From: Marinomonas rhizomae
GTDB taxonomy: Bacteria; Pseudomonadota; Gammaproteobacteria; Pseudomonadales; Marinomonadaceae
Direction: 5' to 3'
Length of the DNA: 64,000 bases
Assembly (NCBI RefSeq): GCF_024397855.1
Contig: NZ_CP073343.1
Span: 3,596,001-3,660,000, forward strand
The notes under the pieces were generated by a model. The model made no database searches. It had not been told where the DNA came from and worked only from the letters and a program-made list of their open reading frames with translations. The stretch's first letter is position 1; every line of letters begins with the position of its first letter. Positions 10,247 through 19,782 of the stretch are shown here, piece after piece. The position numbers and the translations under genes were made by a program.

Positions 10247-11500
10247 CTATTTATAACGTTGTACAGAAAGATCTTGTGAGTCGATCTCCGTTTTATCGCC
10301 AGACATAATATCCGCAATTACGGCAGCTGAGCCGCAGCTCATTGTCCAACCCAATGTTCCGTGCCCTGTATTCAAATACAAACCATCAATACCTGTACGA
10401 CCAACAACTGGTGTGCCATCTGGCGTCATTGGGCGAAGTCCCGTCCAATAGTCTGCTTGAGATAACTCACAACCTTGATTAAATAAATCATGCACCACAT
10501 GCGTAATGGTTTCTGTGCGTACTTTAGGTAAATCAAGATTATAGCCATTTAGCTCCGCGGTTCCGGCAGCACGAATCCGACCACCCAATCGCGTCACCGC
10601 TACTTTATAAGTTTCGTCCATCACAGTAGAAATAGGCGCGAACTGTGAATCGGTAATTGGCACAGTTAAGGAATACCCTTTCACGGGATAAACAGGAATA
10701 GAAATATCAATCGCTTTAAGTAACTCTTTTGAGTAGCTACCCATAGACACCAAGACATTATCAAACTCAAAGTCAGCCTGATCGGTTTTAACGGCGCGTA
10801 TTTTACCACCTTCTACAACCAAGCGCTCAACTGCCACTCCAAATTTAAATGTTACTCCTAATTCATCACAGTGCTTTTTAAGCTCCTCGCAAAAAACAAA
10901 GCAGTCACCCGTCTCATCGCCTACCAACCTAAGTCCACCTTTAAACTTATCAATGACAGGAGCGAGACCTGGCTCCACGTCTAAAATTTGCGCTGGTGTT
11001 AACACTTGATGAGGAACATTCAAAGCTTTAAGCACCTTAATATCTTTTTCAGACGCTTCTACTTGCTCATCCTTGCGGAATAACTGAGTCAGACCACCCT
11101 GCCCATCATCGTACTTAATACCAATGTCTTTGCGCATGGCAATAAATTGATCTCGACTGTATTCCGCCAGTGCCACCATACGAGATTTATTCACGTCATA
11201 GGCTTTTTCAGTACAGTTCGCCAACATTTTCCCCATCCAAGCCAGCTTTTTAAGCTCAGGATCGGCGCTCACTTTTAACGGTGCGTGTTTTTGCATTAGC
11301 CATTTAATAGCCTTAAGAGGAATACCTGGCGCCGCCCAAGGTGCAGAATAGCCAGGAGAAATTTGCCCTGCGTTAGCAAAGCTCGTCTCTAAGGCCACAC
11401 CTTCCTGACGGTCAATTACCGTCACATCAAACCCTTTTTTCGCTAAGTAATAGGCTGACGTTAAACCAACAACCCCCGCACCCAACACGCAAACACGCAT
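10247..11500 (-). CDS. dadA: D-amino acid dehydrogenase
   Basis: Membrane-associated FAD enzyme that deaminates D-alanine and other D-amino acids into the respiratory chain. The N-terminal Rossmann motif GAGVVGLTSAYYLAKKG starts at residue 7. The DadA-typical NAGQISPGYSAPWAAPG and the C-terminal GLYLNTGHGTLGWTMSCGS follow. Length is 417 residues, normal. First gene of dadA-dadX. The 196-bp gap to recX should hold divergent promoters and is AT-rich. No operator was identified; Lrp control is known for dad operons but not shown here. Confidence 0.95.
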   Translation of the reverse strand: MRVCVLGAGVVGLTSAYYLAKKGFDVTVIDRQEGVALETSFANAGQISPGYSAPWAAPGIPLKAIKWLMQKHAPLKVSADPELKKLAWMGKMLANCTEKAYDVNKSRMVALAEYSRDQFIAMRKDIGIKYDDGQGGLTQLFRKDEQVEASEKDIKVLKALNVPHQVLTPAQILDVEPGLAPVIDKFKGGLRLVGDETGDCFVFCEELKKHCDELGVTFKFGVAVERLVVEGGKIRAVKTDQADFEFDNVLVSMGSYSKELLKAIDISIPVYPVKGYSLTVPITDSQFAPISTVMDETYKVAVTRLGGRIRAAGTAELNGYNLDLPKVRTETITHVVHDLFNQGCELSQADYWTGLRPMTPDGTPVVGRTGIDGLYLNTGHGTLGWTMSCGSAAVIADIMSGDKTEIDSQDLSVQRYK

Positions 11501-11696
11501 AGAAAAACCCCAAACATAAGTAAAGTCGTATCATCTATATTTACACAAGATATATAGTTTTATCACCTAATTTACATTCATATAGAAGAATAAAAACCCA
11601 CAAATAAACAAAAATAAAGTCTATTACAAATTAAATGTAAAAAATTTATTTGACTGATAAAATAGCGGCTTAATCCAAATATGCAGCGAGAAAGAC

Positions 11697-12152
11697 ATGA
11701 AAGAGCACCAAACATCCATTTTCGAACAAGCCATGTCACTGCTAAGTCACAGAGAACACAGCAAAAAGGAATTAACCACAAAATTAAAGTCAAGAGGTCA
11801 CGAGGAAGAAGAGATTGAAGCGACCATTGAGCGTCTTGAAGAAATGAACTATCTCAACGACGCTCGCTTTGCAGAAATTTTTGTCCGAAGCCGCTTAAGT
11901 AAACCGCTTGGAGCAAGTCGAATACAGCAAGAACTATTACAAAAAGGCATTAATAGTGAGTTAGCAAAAACAGCAATATTAGAAGCGGATGCAGATTGGT
12001 TCGAGTTAGCAAAGCAATTAAAAGAGAGAAGGTTCGGGGAAGAAGCGAGCACTGACTTTAAAGAAAAAGCCAAACAATCACGCTACCTTCAATATAGAGG
12101 GTTTGACTTCGATCAAATCAAATACGCCATATCCTCCCAAGATGAGTATTGA
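11697..12152 (+). CDS. recX: Regulatory protein RecX
   Basis: Small helical protein that caps or inhibits RecA filaments. The 151 residues show the RecX repeat pattern: ALSLLSHREHSKKELTTKL-like first helices, then EEIEATIERLEEMNYLNDARFAE and RYLQYRGFDFDQIKYAI. recX normally follows recA and lies next to alaS. Here dadX-dadA lie between alaS and recX, recX faces the other way, and no recA is within reach. I could not find a LexA box in its upstream region. Unusually, it stands alone. Confidence 0.9.
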   Translation: MKEHQTSIFEQAMSLLSHREHSKKELTTKLKSRGHEEEEIEATIERLEEMNYLNDARFAEIFVRSRLSKPLGASRIQQELLQKGINSELAKTAILEADADWFELAKQLKERRFGEEASTDFKEKAKQSRYLQYRGFDFDQIKYAISSQDEY

Positions 12153-12224
12153 GAGTGTCTGGTTCAAAAATAATGCATCTGTCAGGTCAGGCTAAAGCTA
12201 GTACACATAATAGGAAACTTAATG

Positions 12225-13805
12225 CTATACGTTATCTTCTTTTTCCATTAGTGCTGCTAAATAGCGCTCTTCCATCTCAACATAATTTTTTTGAACGGAT
12301 TCTATCTTCTCGTCCAATTCGTTTATTTTTTTCTGAAGAACCTCGAATTCTTCTAGCTGATCTTGCTTATCAAACAACTCCGCCTCTAAACGCTTTCGCT
12401 CCTCTTCTAGCTCTTCATTAATTTCACGAAGGTTTTCAACCTCCTCTTGGTTTTGACTGGCTAAAACATCTTCATCATCCACAACCTCATCACCTATCAG
12501 CTCAGGGTGAAGTAGCTTGTTCTCTAAGTTTTCACGTAGAACTCTCGCCTTATCTAAGTCTCGCTCAAGCATTTCAACATACAACTCAGACTCATTGACC
12601 ATTAAACGCAAAGAGCTTAGTTTTGACGCTTGGTCATTCGCAAAAGCATCAGACTCTTCAGTAAATGAATTTTGATGAAGTAAGTCTTCCATATTTTTCA
12701 TGGCACTACGCTCTTCCTCCATAACACCATAGATATCAATTCCTTGACGATCATCTTTATTTTGTTTTTCAAGCAATGCTGCTTTCTGTTTTAGCGCCTC
12801 GTCACGCTTAATCATATCAATATTAAGGTTATATTTAATGGCCTGTAAACTGTCTAATTTTCCTTCTAAGCGCTTAACCACACGACTACTTTCTAATAAT
12901 GTTTTTTCTAATCGAACAATGGAGATATCGTGAATACCAATGTGCTTACCATCCCCCTCATGATCCACTTTCACTTTACGAACTTGATCTTTTAAATCTG
13001 CAATTATCGTTTTTTGGTAAGCTGCCAACTGCTTAAGATCAGACACCTTTTCATCTAACTCTGAACGGACAGAGTGCACAAAATCAGACTGATCAGCACT
13101 ATTCAAATACTCTTCTAAAGCATCAATATAAAGCGAGTTATCGTTTTCCTCTTTGACTTCCGCTAAATGCAGTTTTAAGCGCTCTGCAAATTCATATAAG
13201 CTCGCCATCTCAGATCGAAGTGAAGCAAGTGAGTCGTCAAGCTCGACTTCTTTATCCAACTGCTTTTGAAGTTTCCCAAGTTCAAGGTTTAAATTAGACG
13301 TGACATTTACTTGCGCAAAGACCTTTTCTCCTGCCTTCTGAATCACTTTATTTAGCTCTTGAAGTAAGGACTGATTCACTTTTAATGACTTCAAAAGCGC
13401 ATCAATTTCTTGTGCATGATCCACTTTATCTAAAAGGCTTTTGAATGCTACCAAAAGCGCTAACGCTTCAGAATGAGATACTGAGCGCTCAATGATGTCT
13501 ATCTCGACATCCAAAAAAATAGCCCAACACGACAAAGCCGCACGCCCCTGGAAGTCAGATTTAGGCAACTCAACAAGGAGTTGAGAACATATGCTTTTCT
13601 GTTGCTCAAGCAACGACAGCCACTGTCTTTTTTCACTTTCCGTTGCATCATGATTATCATCATGCAACTCAACAGGCTCCGCCGCATCATCAGTACCTCG
13701 GTCTGGCACCATTTTCCGCAGAGAAAAATATTTCATCAAGACAAATACAAACACCACGGACAAAAGTGCACTCGAAGCAATAAGTCCCCATTGCCAAATC
13801 AACAT
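12225..13805 (-). CDS. Membrane-anchored coiled-coil protein, unknown function
   Basis: I do not recognise a named family. The 526 residues start with a single membrane helix (about 5-27, IASSALLSVVFVFVLMKYF), followed by an acidic stretch and then almost continuous heptad-rich coiled coil from about residue 100 to the end (for example INEELEEERKRLEAELF near 460). The topology predicts a cytoplasmic rod tethered at its N-terminus. It is convergent with recX (72-bp gap). Such architecture occurs in cell-envelope scaffolds and chemoreceptor- or polarity-associated proteins, but nothing in the neighbourhood decides between these. A possible ribosome site (AGGA) precedes the ATG only weakly. Confidence 0.7.
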   Translation of the reverse strand: MLIWQWGLIASSALLSVVFVFVLMKYFSLRKMVPDRGTDDAAEPVELHDDNHDATESEKRQWLSLLEQQKSICSQLLVELPKSDFQGRAALSCWAIFLDVEIDIIERSVSHSEALALLVAFKSLLDKVDHAQEIDALLKSLKVNQSLLQELNKVIQKAGEKVFAQVNVTSNLNLELGKLQKQLDKEVELDDSLASLRSEMASLYEFAERLKLHLAEVKEENDNSLYIDALEEYLNSADQSDFVHSVRSELDEKVSDLKQLAAYQKTIIADLKDQVRKVKVDHEGDGKHIGIHDISIVRLEKTLLESSRVVKRLEGKLDSLQAIKYNLNIDMIKRDEALKQKAALLEKQNKDDRQGIDIYGVMEEERSAMKNMEDLLHQNSFTEESDAFANDQASKLSSLRLMVNESELYVEMLERDLDKARVLRENLENKLLHPELIGDEVVDDEDVLASQNQEEVENLREINEELEEERKRLEAELFDKQDQLEEFEVLQKKINELDEKIESVQKNYVEMEERYLAALMEKEDNV

Positions 13806-14006
13806 ATCGTGACAGTCCTATTTAATGCCAAACCTAAAAAATAATCATAGAGGGATATGCCTTAAGAAACCATAGAACCTACATTTTTTAACGTACACAC
13901 CACAAAAAAAAGCAGGTACGGGACCTAATACTATTCACATAAGGGCTAAAATTAATAGATCGAGCCCGCATTAACTATCTCTTCAAAAGCAAACATCAAA
14001 TGACGT

Positions 14007-14216
14007 TACCTGTACATCAAGTTCTTTCGGGGTGAGGCGATTGAAGAAGTGGCTAGGCGCTTAAATATCTGTTCAGAAGGATTAGCATCGGAGCAACTTC
14101 TTGCTAAGAGTGGCGTATCTCAAGCAAGGCAGCGCCTTGGCTTTGATTCTATGCTATGGCTTTTCCAGCATAAAGATGAGTATTGAGATAATGAGCGATT
14201 TGCTCGGGATGATTAC
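14007..14216 (+). pseudogene. IS4-family transposase N-terminal fragment, decayed
   Basis: In frame from 14007 the translation reads YLYIKFFRGEAIEEVARRL then SGVSQARQRLGFDSMLWLF, which matches the N-terminal domain of IS4-family transposases (ARQRLG preceding the DDE domain). A stop codon at 14184 interrupts it. The frame then continues DNERFARDDYK and ends where chemoreceptor-like sequence begins. No DDE domain or terminal inverted repeat is seen. The 200 bases between the coiled-coil gene start (13805) and this fragment hold nothing I can name. Confidence 0.6.
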
Positions 14217-14400
14217 AAACCAATTTATAGCTCCTAAATGCAGCTATTGAAAGCACTCGAGCAAGCGAAACCAGACGCGGCTTTACTATGTAGTTGCAGA
14301 AGAAGTTCGTACCCTTACTAGTCGAACTCAGGGATCAACAGCTGAACTTTGAGCCATTATTGAAAAGCGACAAGAACAATCGAAAGCAGAATCAAAAAAG
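14212..14400 (+). pseudogene. Methyl-accepting chemotaxis protein signalling-domain fragment, decayed
   Basis: The translation across frames gives ITNQ, LNAAIESTRASETRRGFT and VAEEVRTLTSRTQGSTAEL followed by AIIEKRQEQSK. This is the highly conserved hairpin tip of chemoreceptors ([30 protein letters not shown]). At least two single-base frameshifts (near 14235 and 14292) and an in-frame stop (about 14350) are needed, so it is not functional. It abuts the IS4 transposase remnant, suggesting that an insertion broke a receptor gene and most of both was lost. Confidence 0.65.
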
Positions 14401-14454
14401 GTGTACCGATGCACACCTTTCCTTTTGATGACGATAAAATGATCATTAATCAAG

Positions 14455-15042
14455 CTAACGAATCTTACTTACTTCCAAACAGTGGACACTAAAACCATCC
14501 AATAAATCAATTCCTTCTTGCCACTGCCCTAGATGACTTTCTGAGCCAATATGCCCACATTCACCTAGCACCTTAAGATCACTTCCCCAAGCTTCTGATA
14601 GTAACTTGGCTCGTGATAATGAAAGATAAGGGTCATTGCTTGACGCAACAACAAGAGAAGGTATATGAAGTTTGCTTAAAGGAATGGAACGAAAACTGGC
14701 ATAAGGAGCAGGTGGTTCCGCCCACTCAGCCTCAACATCAGCAGGTGCCACCAAGAAAATACCGATGACTTGGCTTGCCAACACCGCAGTCCAATGTATC
14801 ACTGCAATGCAGCCAACAGAGTGAGCCACCAATATTGTAGGCTTTTCGCTTCGCCTTATGACACTATCTAAAGTCGCAACCCAATCTGACTTAGCAGGTG
14901 TATCCCAATCTTCTTGATAAACACGCTCCATAGTCGAGCAATCATTTTCCCAATAGGATTGCCAATGATTGGATGGAGAACCACCACCGCCGGGAATAGT
15001 TAAAAAACGCAGAGTATTTTCAGTTTTTAAGAGACGAGGCAT
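14455..15042 (-). CDS. RBBP9/YdeN-type alpha/beta serine hydrolase
   Basis: Small single-domain hydrolase, 195 residues. The nucleophile elbow is HSVGCIA with S75; likely acid D137 (SSND) and histidine H164 (GECGHIGSESHLG) complete the triad. The N-terminal FLTIPGGGGSPSNHWQSYW is typical of the RBBP9/YdeN family, whose natural substrates are mostly unknown. A strong ribosome site (AAGGAGGG) sits before the ATG. It probably forms its own unit; the toxin gene on the same strand ends 72 bases upstream. Confidence 0.85.
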   Translation of the reverse strand: MPRLLKTENTLRFLTIPGGGGSPSNHWQSYWENDCSTMERVYQEDWDTPAKSDWVATLDSVIRRSEKPTILVAHSVGCIAVIHWTAVLASQVIGIFLVAPADVEAEWAEPPAPYASFRSIPLSKLHIPSLVVASSNDPYLSLSRAKLLSEAWGSDLKVLGECGHIGSESHLGQWQEGIDLLDGFSVHCLEVSKIR

Positions 15043-15114
15043 ATTTTCACCCTCCTTTGCTTAAAAGATGAACTTTTGATCTGGCCTTAAGCCACTTTTG
15101 GCGACAAGGCCAAT

Positions 15115-15381
15115 CTACTCGTAATGAGTCCAAAGCCGAAGCACTTTTATCATTTTCTCTGCTTCTAACACTTGATAAACGAGTCTATGTTGAATGTTAA
15201 TTCTGCGCGAATAAGCACCAGAAAGATCACCGACTAACTTTTCGAACGGAGGTGGTTTTTGAAAAGGGTCCTGCGCGACCAAACTGAGTAACTCTTGAGC
15301 TTTTGGTTTCAGCCCAATAGACGCTAATTTTTTTGCATCCTTCTGAGCTTGCTTAGTATAAATCAACTTCCATGTCACCAA
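15115..15381 (-). CDS. yoeB: YoeB/Txe-family mRNA interferase toxin
   Basis: Ribosome-dependent mRNA endonuclease of the RelE superfamily. The 88 residues (YTKQAQKDAKKLASIGLK, PFEKLVGDLSGAYSRRIN, LVYQVLEAEKMIKVLRLWTHYE) match the YoeB pattern, including the R-R pair of the catalytic region and the terminal H-Y. It overlaps the antitoxin gene by 7 bases, the usual translationally coupled order antitoxin then toxin. Confidence 0.88.
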   Translation of the reverse strand: MVTWKLIYTKQAQKDAKKLASIGLKPKAQELLSLVAQDPFQKPPPFEKLVGDLSGAYSRRINIQHRLVYQVLEAEKMIKVLRLWTHYE

Positions 15382-15617
15382 TCTAACTCCTCATCACATT
15401 CACTAGCGGGAGTATCCATTCCCTCGCGAATCGATTCACGCATATTAGGCACTGATAGTAAAAACAGGGTTTCCTGAATCGCTGACCAGTCTTCTTCCGA
15501 TACCAAAACCGCATTATTGCGCTTACCTGTAATAACAATAGGCTGATGAGAATCTGCCGTTTCATCAATCAGTCGATACAAATTACTACGTGCTTCTGTT
15601 GCCGTCATTCCAGCCAT
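15375..15617 (-). CDS. yefM: YefM/Phd-family antitoxin
   Basis: DNA-binding antitoxin that neutralises the downstream toxin. The Phd/YefM N-terminal motif MTATEARSNLYRLIDE is followed by PIVITGKRNNAVLVSEEDW and an acidic C-terminus (ECDEELDW) that would wrap the toxin. The ATG at 15617 has a GAGG site 6 bases upstream and is preferred over a frame reaching 15629, giving 80 residues. Upstream, two GTAC-centred hexamers (15653-15658 and 15669-15674) are possible operator halves, since YefM proteins bind TGTACA-type sites; this is inference. Confidence 0.88.
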   Translation of the reverse strand: MAGMTATEARSNLYRLIDETADSHQPIVITGKRNNAVLVSEEDWSAIQETLFLLSVPNMRESIREGMDTPASECDEELDW

Positions 15618-16204
15618 CACACACCTCAAAATCGTTTAAATAATAAGCAAATTGTACGCTTTATGGCACGTACGTCAAGACGGACGCTTTTTTTGATTTT
15701 CATTTTTCATTTACCTCTTAATAGAAATATAGACTCAGTCAGCAAGAGTAGACAGTTTTACACATTGCTATAAAAGAACCTTTAAAAAAACCTTAGACTA
15801 AAAAACATTAAACACAAAAAATAAAGTTTCACTGGAAATTAAAATCAAAAAAGTTATCCACAAAAAAAACAAAAAACCTTTAGCCTGTTGATGCAAACAT
15901 CAAGCTATTAATAAACAAGCCATTACCTGTTGATAAGCTTGTTAACAACATTAATATAAGTACAGTAATCTCTATGCACACAATCAGCGAGGAGAAAACA
16001 TCATGGAGTAATAATATAACAAGAGGATTAGAAAAGAGGGGGCGATGGAGTACAAAAGTACCCTCATCGCTATGAACTATCACCCAGCTAAAAGTTAAAT
16101 TGTAAGCTTTAAAACCAAGTAACAGCATCGTCAGAAAGTGTACGTTACCCATGTTGCGAAGGACTTACAAGATAATTATTAGTGTAGTTATATCTGGAGT
16201 AAAC
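15618..16204. other. AT-rich gene-free block with short inverted repeats and one DnaA-box match
   Basis: About 590 bases without a convincing gene. It contains the antitoxin promoter region, one perfect DnaA-box sequence TTATCCACA (15854-15862), a 6-bp hairpin TTGATG-CAAA-CATCAA (15888-15903), and a longer stem-loop at 16042-16070 (GCGATG..GTAC-AAAA-GTAC..CATCGC). A 90-codon minus-strand frame (15880-16152) has no ribosome site and low-complexity composition, so I do not call it. A small RNA is possible but unproven. Confidence 0.4.
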
Positions 16205-16300
16205 ATGAAAGAAAAAAACGTCTATGTTAGCCCTTATGTCCGTATGAAGAATGGACGCTTAGAGCACGTATGCGGTCACTATCGCTCATTACCAGCTTGA
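16205..16300 (+). CDS. 31-residue basic microprotein, unknown function
   Basis: Too short for normal gene calling but well supported. An ATG sits behind GGAG with 5-base spacing. The frame of 31 codons encodes a basic peptide (first half MKEKNVYVSPYVRMKNGR, then LEHVCGHYRSLPA) and ends with TGA. A strong intrinsic terminator begins 15 bases later. The pattern V-x-x-Y-x-R-x-x-x-G-x-x-x-x-V-x-x-H-Y-R resembles short conserved basic proteins I have seen in marine gammaproteobacteria, but I cannot name a family. No membrane segment is present. The lone Cys and His residues could bind metal or nucleic acid. Confidence 0.6.
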   Translation: MKEKNVYVSPYVRMKNGRLEHVCGHYRSLPA

Positions 16301-16315
16301 GTCTAGATTGAATCA

Positions 16316-16352
16316 AAACTCTCTTTATAAGTTTATAAAGAGAGTTTTTTTG
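16316..16352 (+). terminator. Rho-independent terminator of the 31-residue gene
   Basis: The perfect arms CTCTCTTTATAA and TTATAAAGAGAG, extended by flanking AAA/TTT, lead straight into a run of seven T on the plus strand. It lies 15 bases past the stop codon of the small gene. Confidence 0.88.
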
Positions 16353-16484
16353 TTAAAAGAGCCAAGAGAGTTAAGAGAATCTGGGCAAACTAAACGGTCT
16401 TTTCAGAAGAAACGCCGCTTGGTTTGAGTCTCCTCCTAACTAGCTCTATCTGAAATTGTTGCCCTAAAGGCCAAGCTACAAAGT

Positions 16485-16511
16485 GGCGGATCACGCTTCG
16501 CTCATGCCGCC
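16485..16511. repeat. REP-like GC-rich palindrome
   Basis: Arms GGCGGATCACGC and GCTCATGCCGCC around TTC form an imperfect hairpin. With the flanks (CTACAAAG on one side, CCTACG on the other) it resembles the widespread intergenic repeat GTAGGGCGGATGAGCGAAGCG. It sits in the roughly 250-bp gene-free stretch between the small gene's terminator and fghA; the rest of that stretch shows nothing. A 63-codon frame across it is rejected. Confidence 0.55.
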
Positions 16512-16544
16512 CTACGCGTTGTTTTAAATAAGTTTTCAGGCAAT

Positions 16545-16572
16545 AAAAAAGCGAGCCGCAGCTCGCTTTTTT
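16545..16572 (-). terminator. Terminator downstream of fghA
   Basis: Stem GCGAGC-CGCA-GCTCGC is flanked by six A on one side and six T on the other, so it can act on both strands. For fghA it lies 28 bases after the stop. Confidence 0.85.
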
Positions 16573-16599
16573 CGATTCCAATAAAGAGAAAACTAAGTG

Positions 16600-17430
16600 C
16601 TAACCCAAGGCTCTGGAATGATGCTCTAAATGATCGTCGATAAAGCTGGCGATGAAGAAGTAGCTGTGGTCGTAGCCCGGTTGACGGCGTAGCGTAATCG
16701 GGTGTCCGGCTTTTTCACAGGCTGCTTCTAGGGCTTCTGGTTTAAGTTGTTCTACCAAGAAGTTATCGGCTTCGCCTTGATCAATAAACAATGGTAAGCG
16801 CTCACTTGCGTTCTCGATCAGAAAAGTGGCGTCCCATTCGTTCCAAGTGGCTTTGTCTTCACCTAGATATCCAGTAAAGGCTTTTTCGCCCCAAGGACAA
16901 TTAGTTGGATTAACGATCGGTGCGAACGCTGAGACAGATTGATACTTGCCTGGGTTTTTCAACGCACAAATCAAGGCTCCGTGACCACCCATGGAGTGAC
17001 CAGAGATAGAACGCTTGTCTGTTACAGGGAAGTTGGCTTCAACCAAATGCGGCAGCTCTTGAACAACGTAATCGTACATGTGATACGTGTGCGAATAAGG
17101 CTCAACCGTCGCATTAATATAAAAACCAGCAGCGGAACCAAAATCGTAACTTTCATGTTCGTTTGGATAATCCGTGCCACGAGGGCTGGTATCTGGACAA
17201 ACAATAGCTAAGCCTAGCTCTGCTGCTTTACGAAAGGCACCGGCTTTTTGCGTGAAGTTCTCATCGTTACAGGTCAGACCTGACAACCAATACAAAACAG
17301 GCACTTTTTGCGTTTCTGCTTGTGGTGGTAGGTAAATAGCAAACGTCATTTCCCCTTTCACTGACAAGCTTTCATGCTTATAACGCTTCAACCAACCGCC
17401 GAAGCTTTTCGTGCTAGATAAAAGTTCCAT
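16600..17430 (-). CDS. fghA: S-formylglutathione hydrolase
   Basis: Hydrolyses S-formylglutathione to formate and glutathione, the second step of glutathione-dependent formaldehyde detoxification. It is an esterase D family protein of 276 residues, with nucleophile S146 in SGHSMGGHGA, acid D222 in FIDQGEADNF and H255 in PGYDHSYFF. The start MELLSSTKSFGGW is typical. It lies 92 bases downstream of frmA on the same strand and is probably co-transcribed with it. Confidence 0.96.
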   Translation of the reverse strand: MELLSSTKSFGGWLKRYKHESLSVKGEMTFAIYLPPQAETQKVPVLYWLSGLTCNDENFTQKAGAFRKAAELGLAIVCPDTSPRGTDYPNEHESYDFGSAAGFYINATVEPYSHTYHMYDYVVQELPHLVEANFPVTDKRSISGHSMGGHGALICALKNPGKYQSVSAFAPIVNPTNCPWGEKAFTGYLGEDKATWNEWDATFLIENASERLPLFIDQGEADNFLVEQLKPEALEAACEKAGHPITLRRQPGYDHSYFFIASFIDDHLEHHSRALG

Positions 17431-17522
17431 ATTCTTCTCCTAAACGTTAGCCATTGACTTGTTACACAGCTAAATAGCGGCAACAAAATGGCTAACGGGA
17501 TTAGTTCAACTGATCTTAGCGA

Positions 17523-18758
<1,236 letters not shown>

Positions 18759-18832
18759 AAAAACCTTCATTTTAGTTATAATGTAACAACTCAAGCATCA
18801 AGCCAAACCTCTTTTAACGGTACAAAAAGACT

Positions 18833-19723
18833 ATGAAAAACTGGGAAGCCATGGAAGCGTTCGTCGAAGTTGTCAGACAAGGCAGCTTTTCAGCCGCAGC
18901 GATAAAGCTTAGCGTATCCGCTTCGCACATTAGTCGATTGATCACCCAACTAGAGGCGGAGCTTGAAACTACCCTGCTATTTCGAACCACACGCCGTATT
19001 CGTTTAAGTGACGCGGGCGAGCTTTACTATCAGCATTGTCGCGGCTTGCCAGAAGCGTTAAGCAGCGCCGAAGAAGTCATTTCAACGCTCAATCAAGCTC
19101 CTATTGGCTCGTTCAAAATGACCTGTGCCACGACCTTTGGCGAACGTTACATTGCACCATTAATGAATGACTTTCTGCTGAATCATCCAAAAATAGAACT
19201 GGATTTTCATCTAACGAACCGCTCGGTAGATTTGATAGAGGAAGGTTACGACCTTGCTATTCGCATGGGCGCCATGAAGGACTCCAGCCATTTGTCGCGG
19301 CGTTTATGTGACCGTGAGGAATACCTTTGTGCATCGCGGGAATACATAGACCAACACGGCATGCCGCACACGCTGGCGGAATTAAGCAAACACAGCTGCC
19401 TAATTGGTTCAAAAACCCACTGGCTGTTTCAGCAAGATGGGCAACGTAAAGAAGTAAAAGTGAGCAGCAACTGGCGCAGTAATTCAGGCCCAGCTTTACT
19501 AGATGCGGTTAGAAAAGGCTTGGGAATTGCTCAGCTACCAGACTATTACGTCGGGGATGACCTTGCCAGTGGCAAGCTCATCCCCTTGTTAACGCAATAT
19601 CAGTATCCCTACAGCGGTGTTTGGTTGGTTTACCCTAAGGTACGTCAGCCGTCGCCGAAGCTACAAAGTATATGTGATTATCTCATTCAACGTTTTAAAC
19701 AAGATCCACCATTTGCCAAATAA
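18833..19723 (+). CDS. LysR-family transcriptional regulator, probable frmA-fghA regulator
   Basis: 296 residues with an N-terminal winged helix-turn-helix (MEAFVEVVRQGSFSAAAIKL, then SHISRLITQLEAELETTLLFRTTR) and a substrate-binding domain of the PBP2_CrgA-like type. It is divergent from frmA with a 191-bp shared region containing a 34-bp palindrome. Regulators with this start next to frmA/fghA have been proposed to control formaldehyde detoxification. Here the role rests on position. Confidence 0.85.
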   Translation: MKNWEAMEAFVEVVRQGSFSAAAIKLSVSASHISRLITQLEAELETTLLFRTTRRIRLSDAGELYYQHCRGLPEALSSAEEVISTLNQAPIGSFKMTCATTFGERYIAPLMNDFLLNHPKIELDFHLTNRSVDLIEEGYDLAIRMGAMKDSSHLSRRLCDREEYLCASREYIDQHGMPHTLAELSKHSCLIGSKTHWLFQQDGQRKEVKVSSNWRSNSGPALLDAVRKGLGIAQLPDYYVGDDLASGKLIPLLTQYQYPYSGVWLVYPKVRQPSPKLQSICDYLIQRFKQDPPFAK

Positions 19724-19782
19724 CTCACGTATGGTTAAATACGCTCCACATACCCACTTTTAAGCATCATTAAGCGAAGCCC

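Noticed and set aside
15854..15862. Perfect DnaA-box sequence as a replication origin
   Set aside because: Only a single 9-mer; no cluster of boxes, no dnaA/dnaN/gyrB genes and no GC-skew evidence. A single match is expected by chance in AT-rich sequence.
15880..16152. 90-codon minus-strand open frame
   Set aside because: No ribosome site, composition typical of non-coding AT-rich DNA, and it crosses structured hairpins.
16390..16581. 63-codon minus-strand open frame between the microprotein gene and fghA
   Set aside because: It runs through the REP-like palindrome and the fghA terminator, so it is not a gene.
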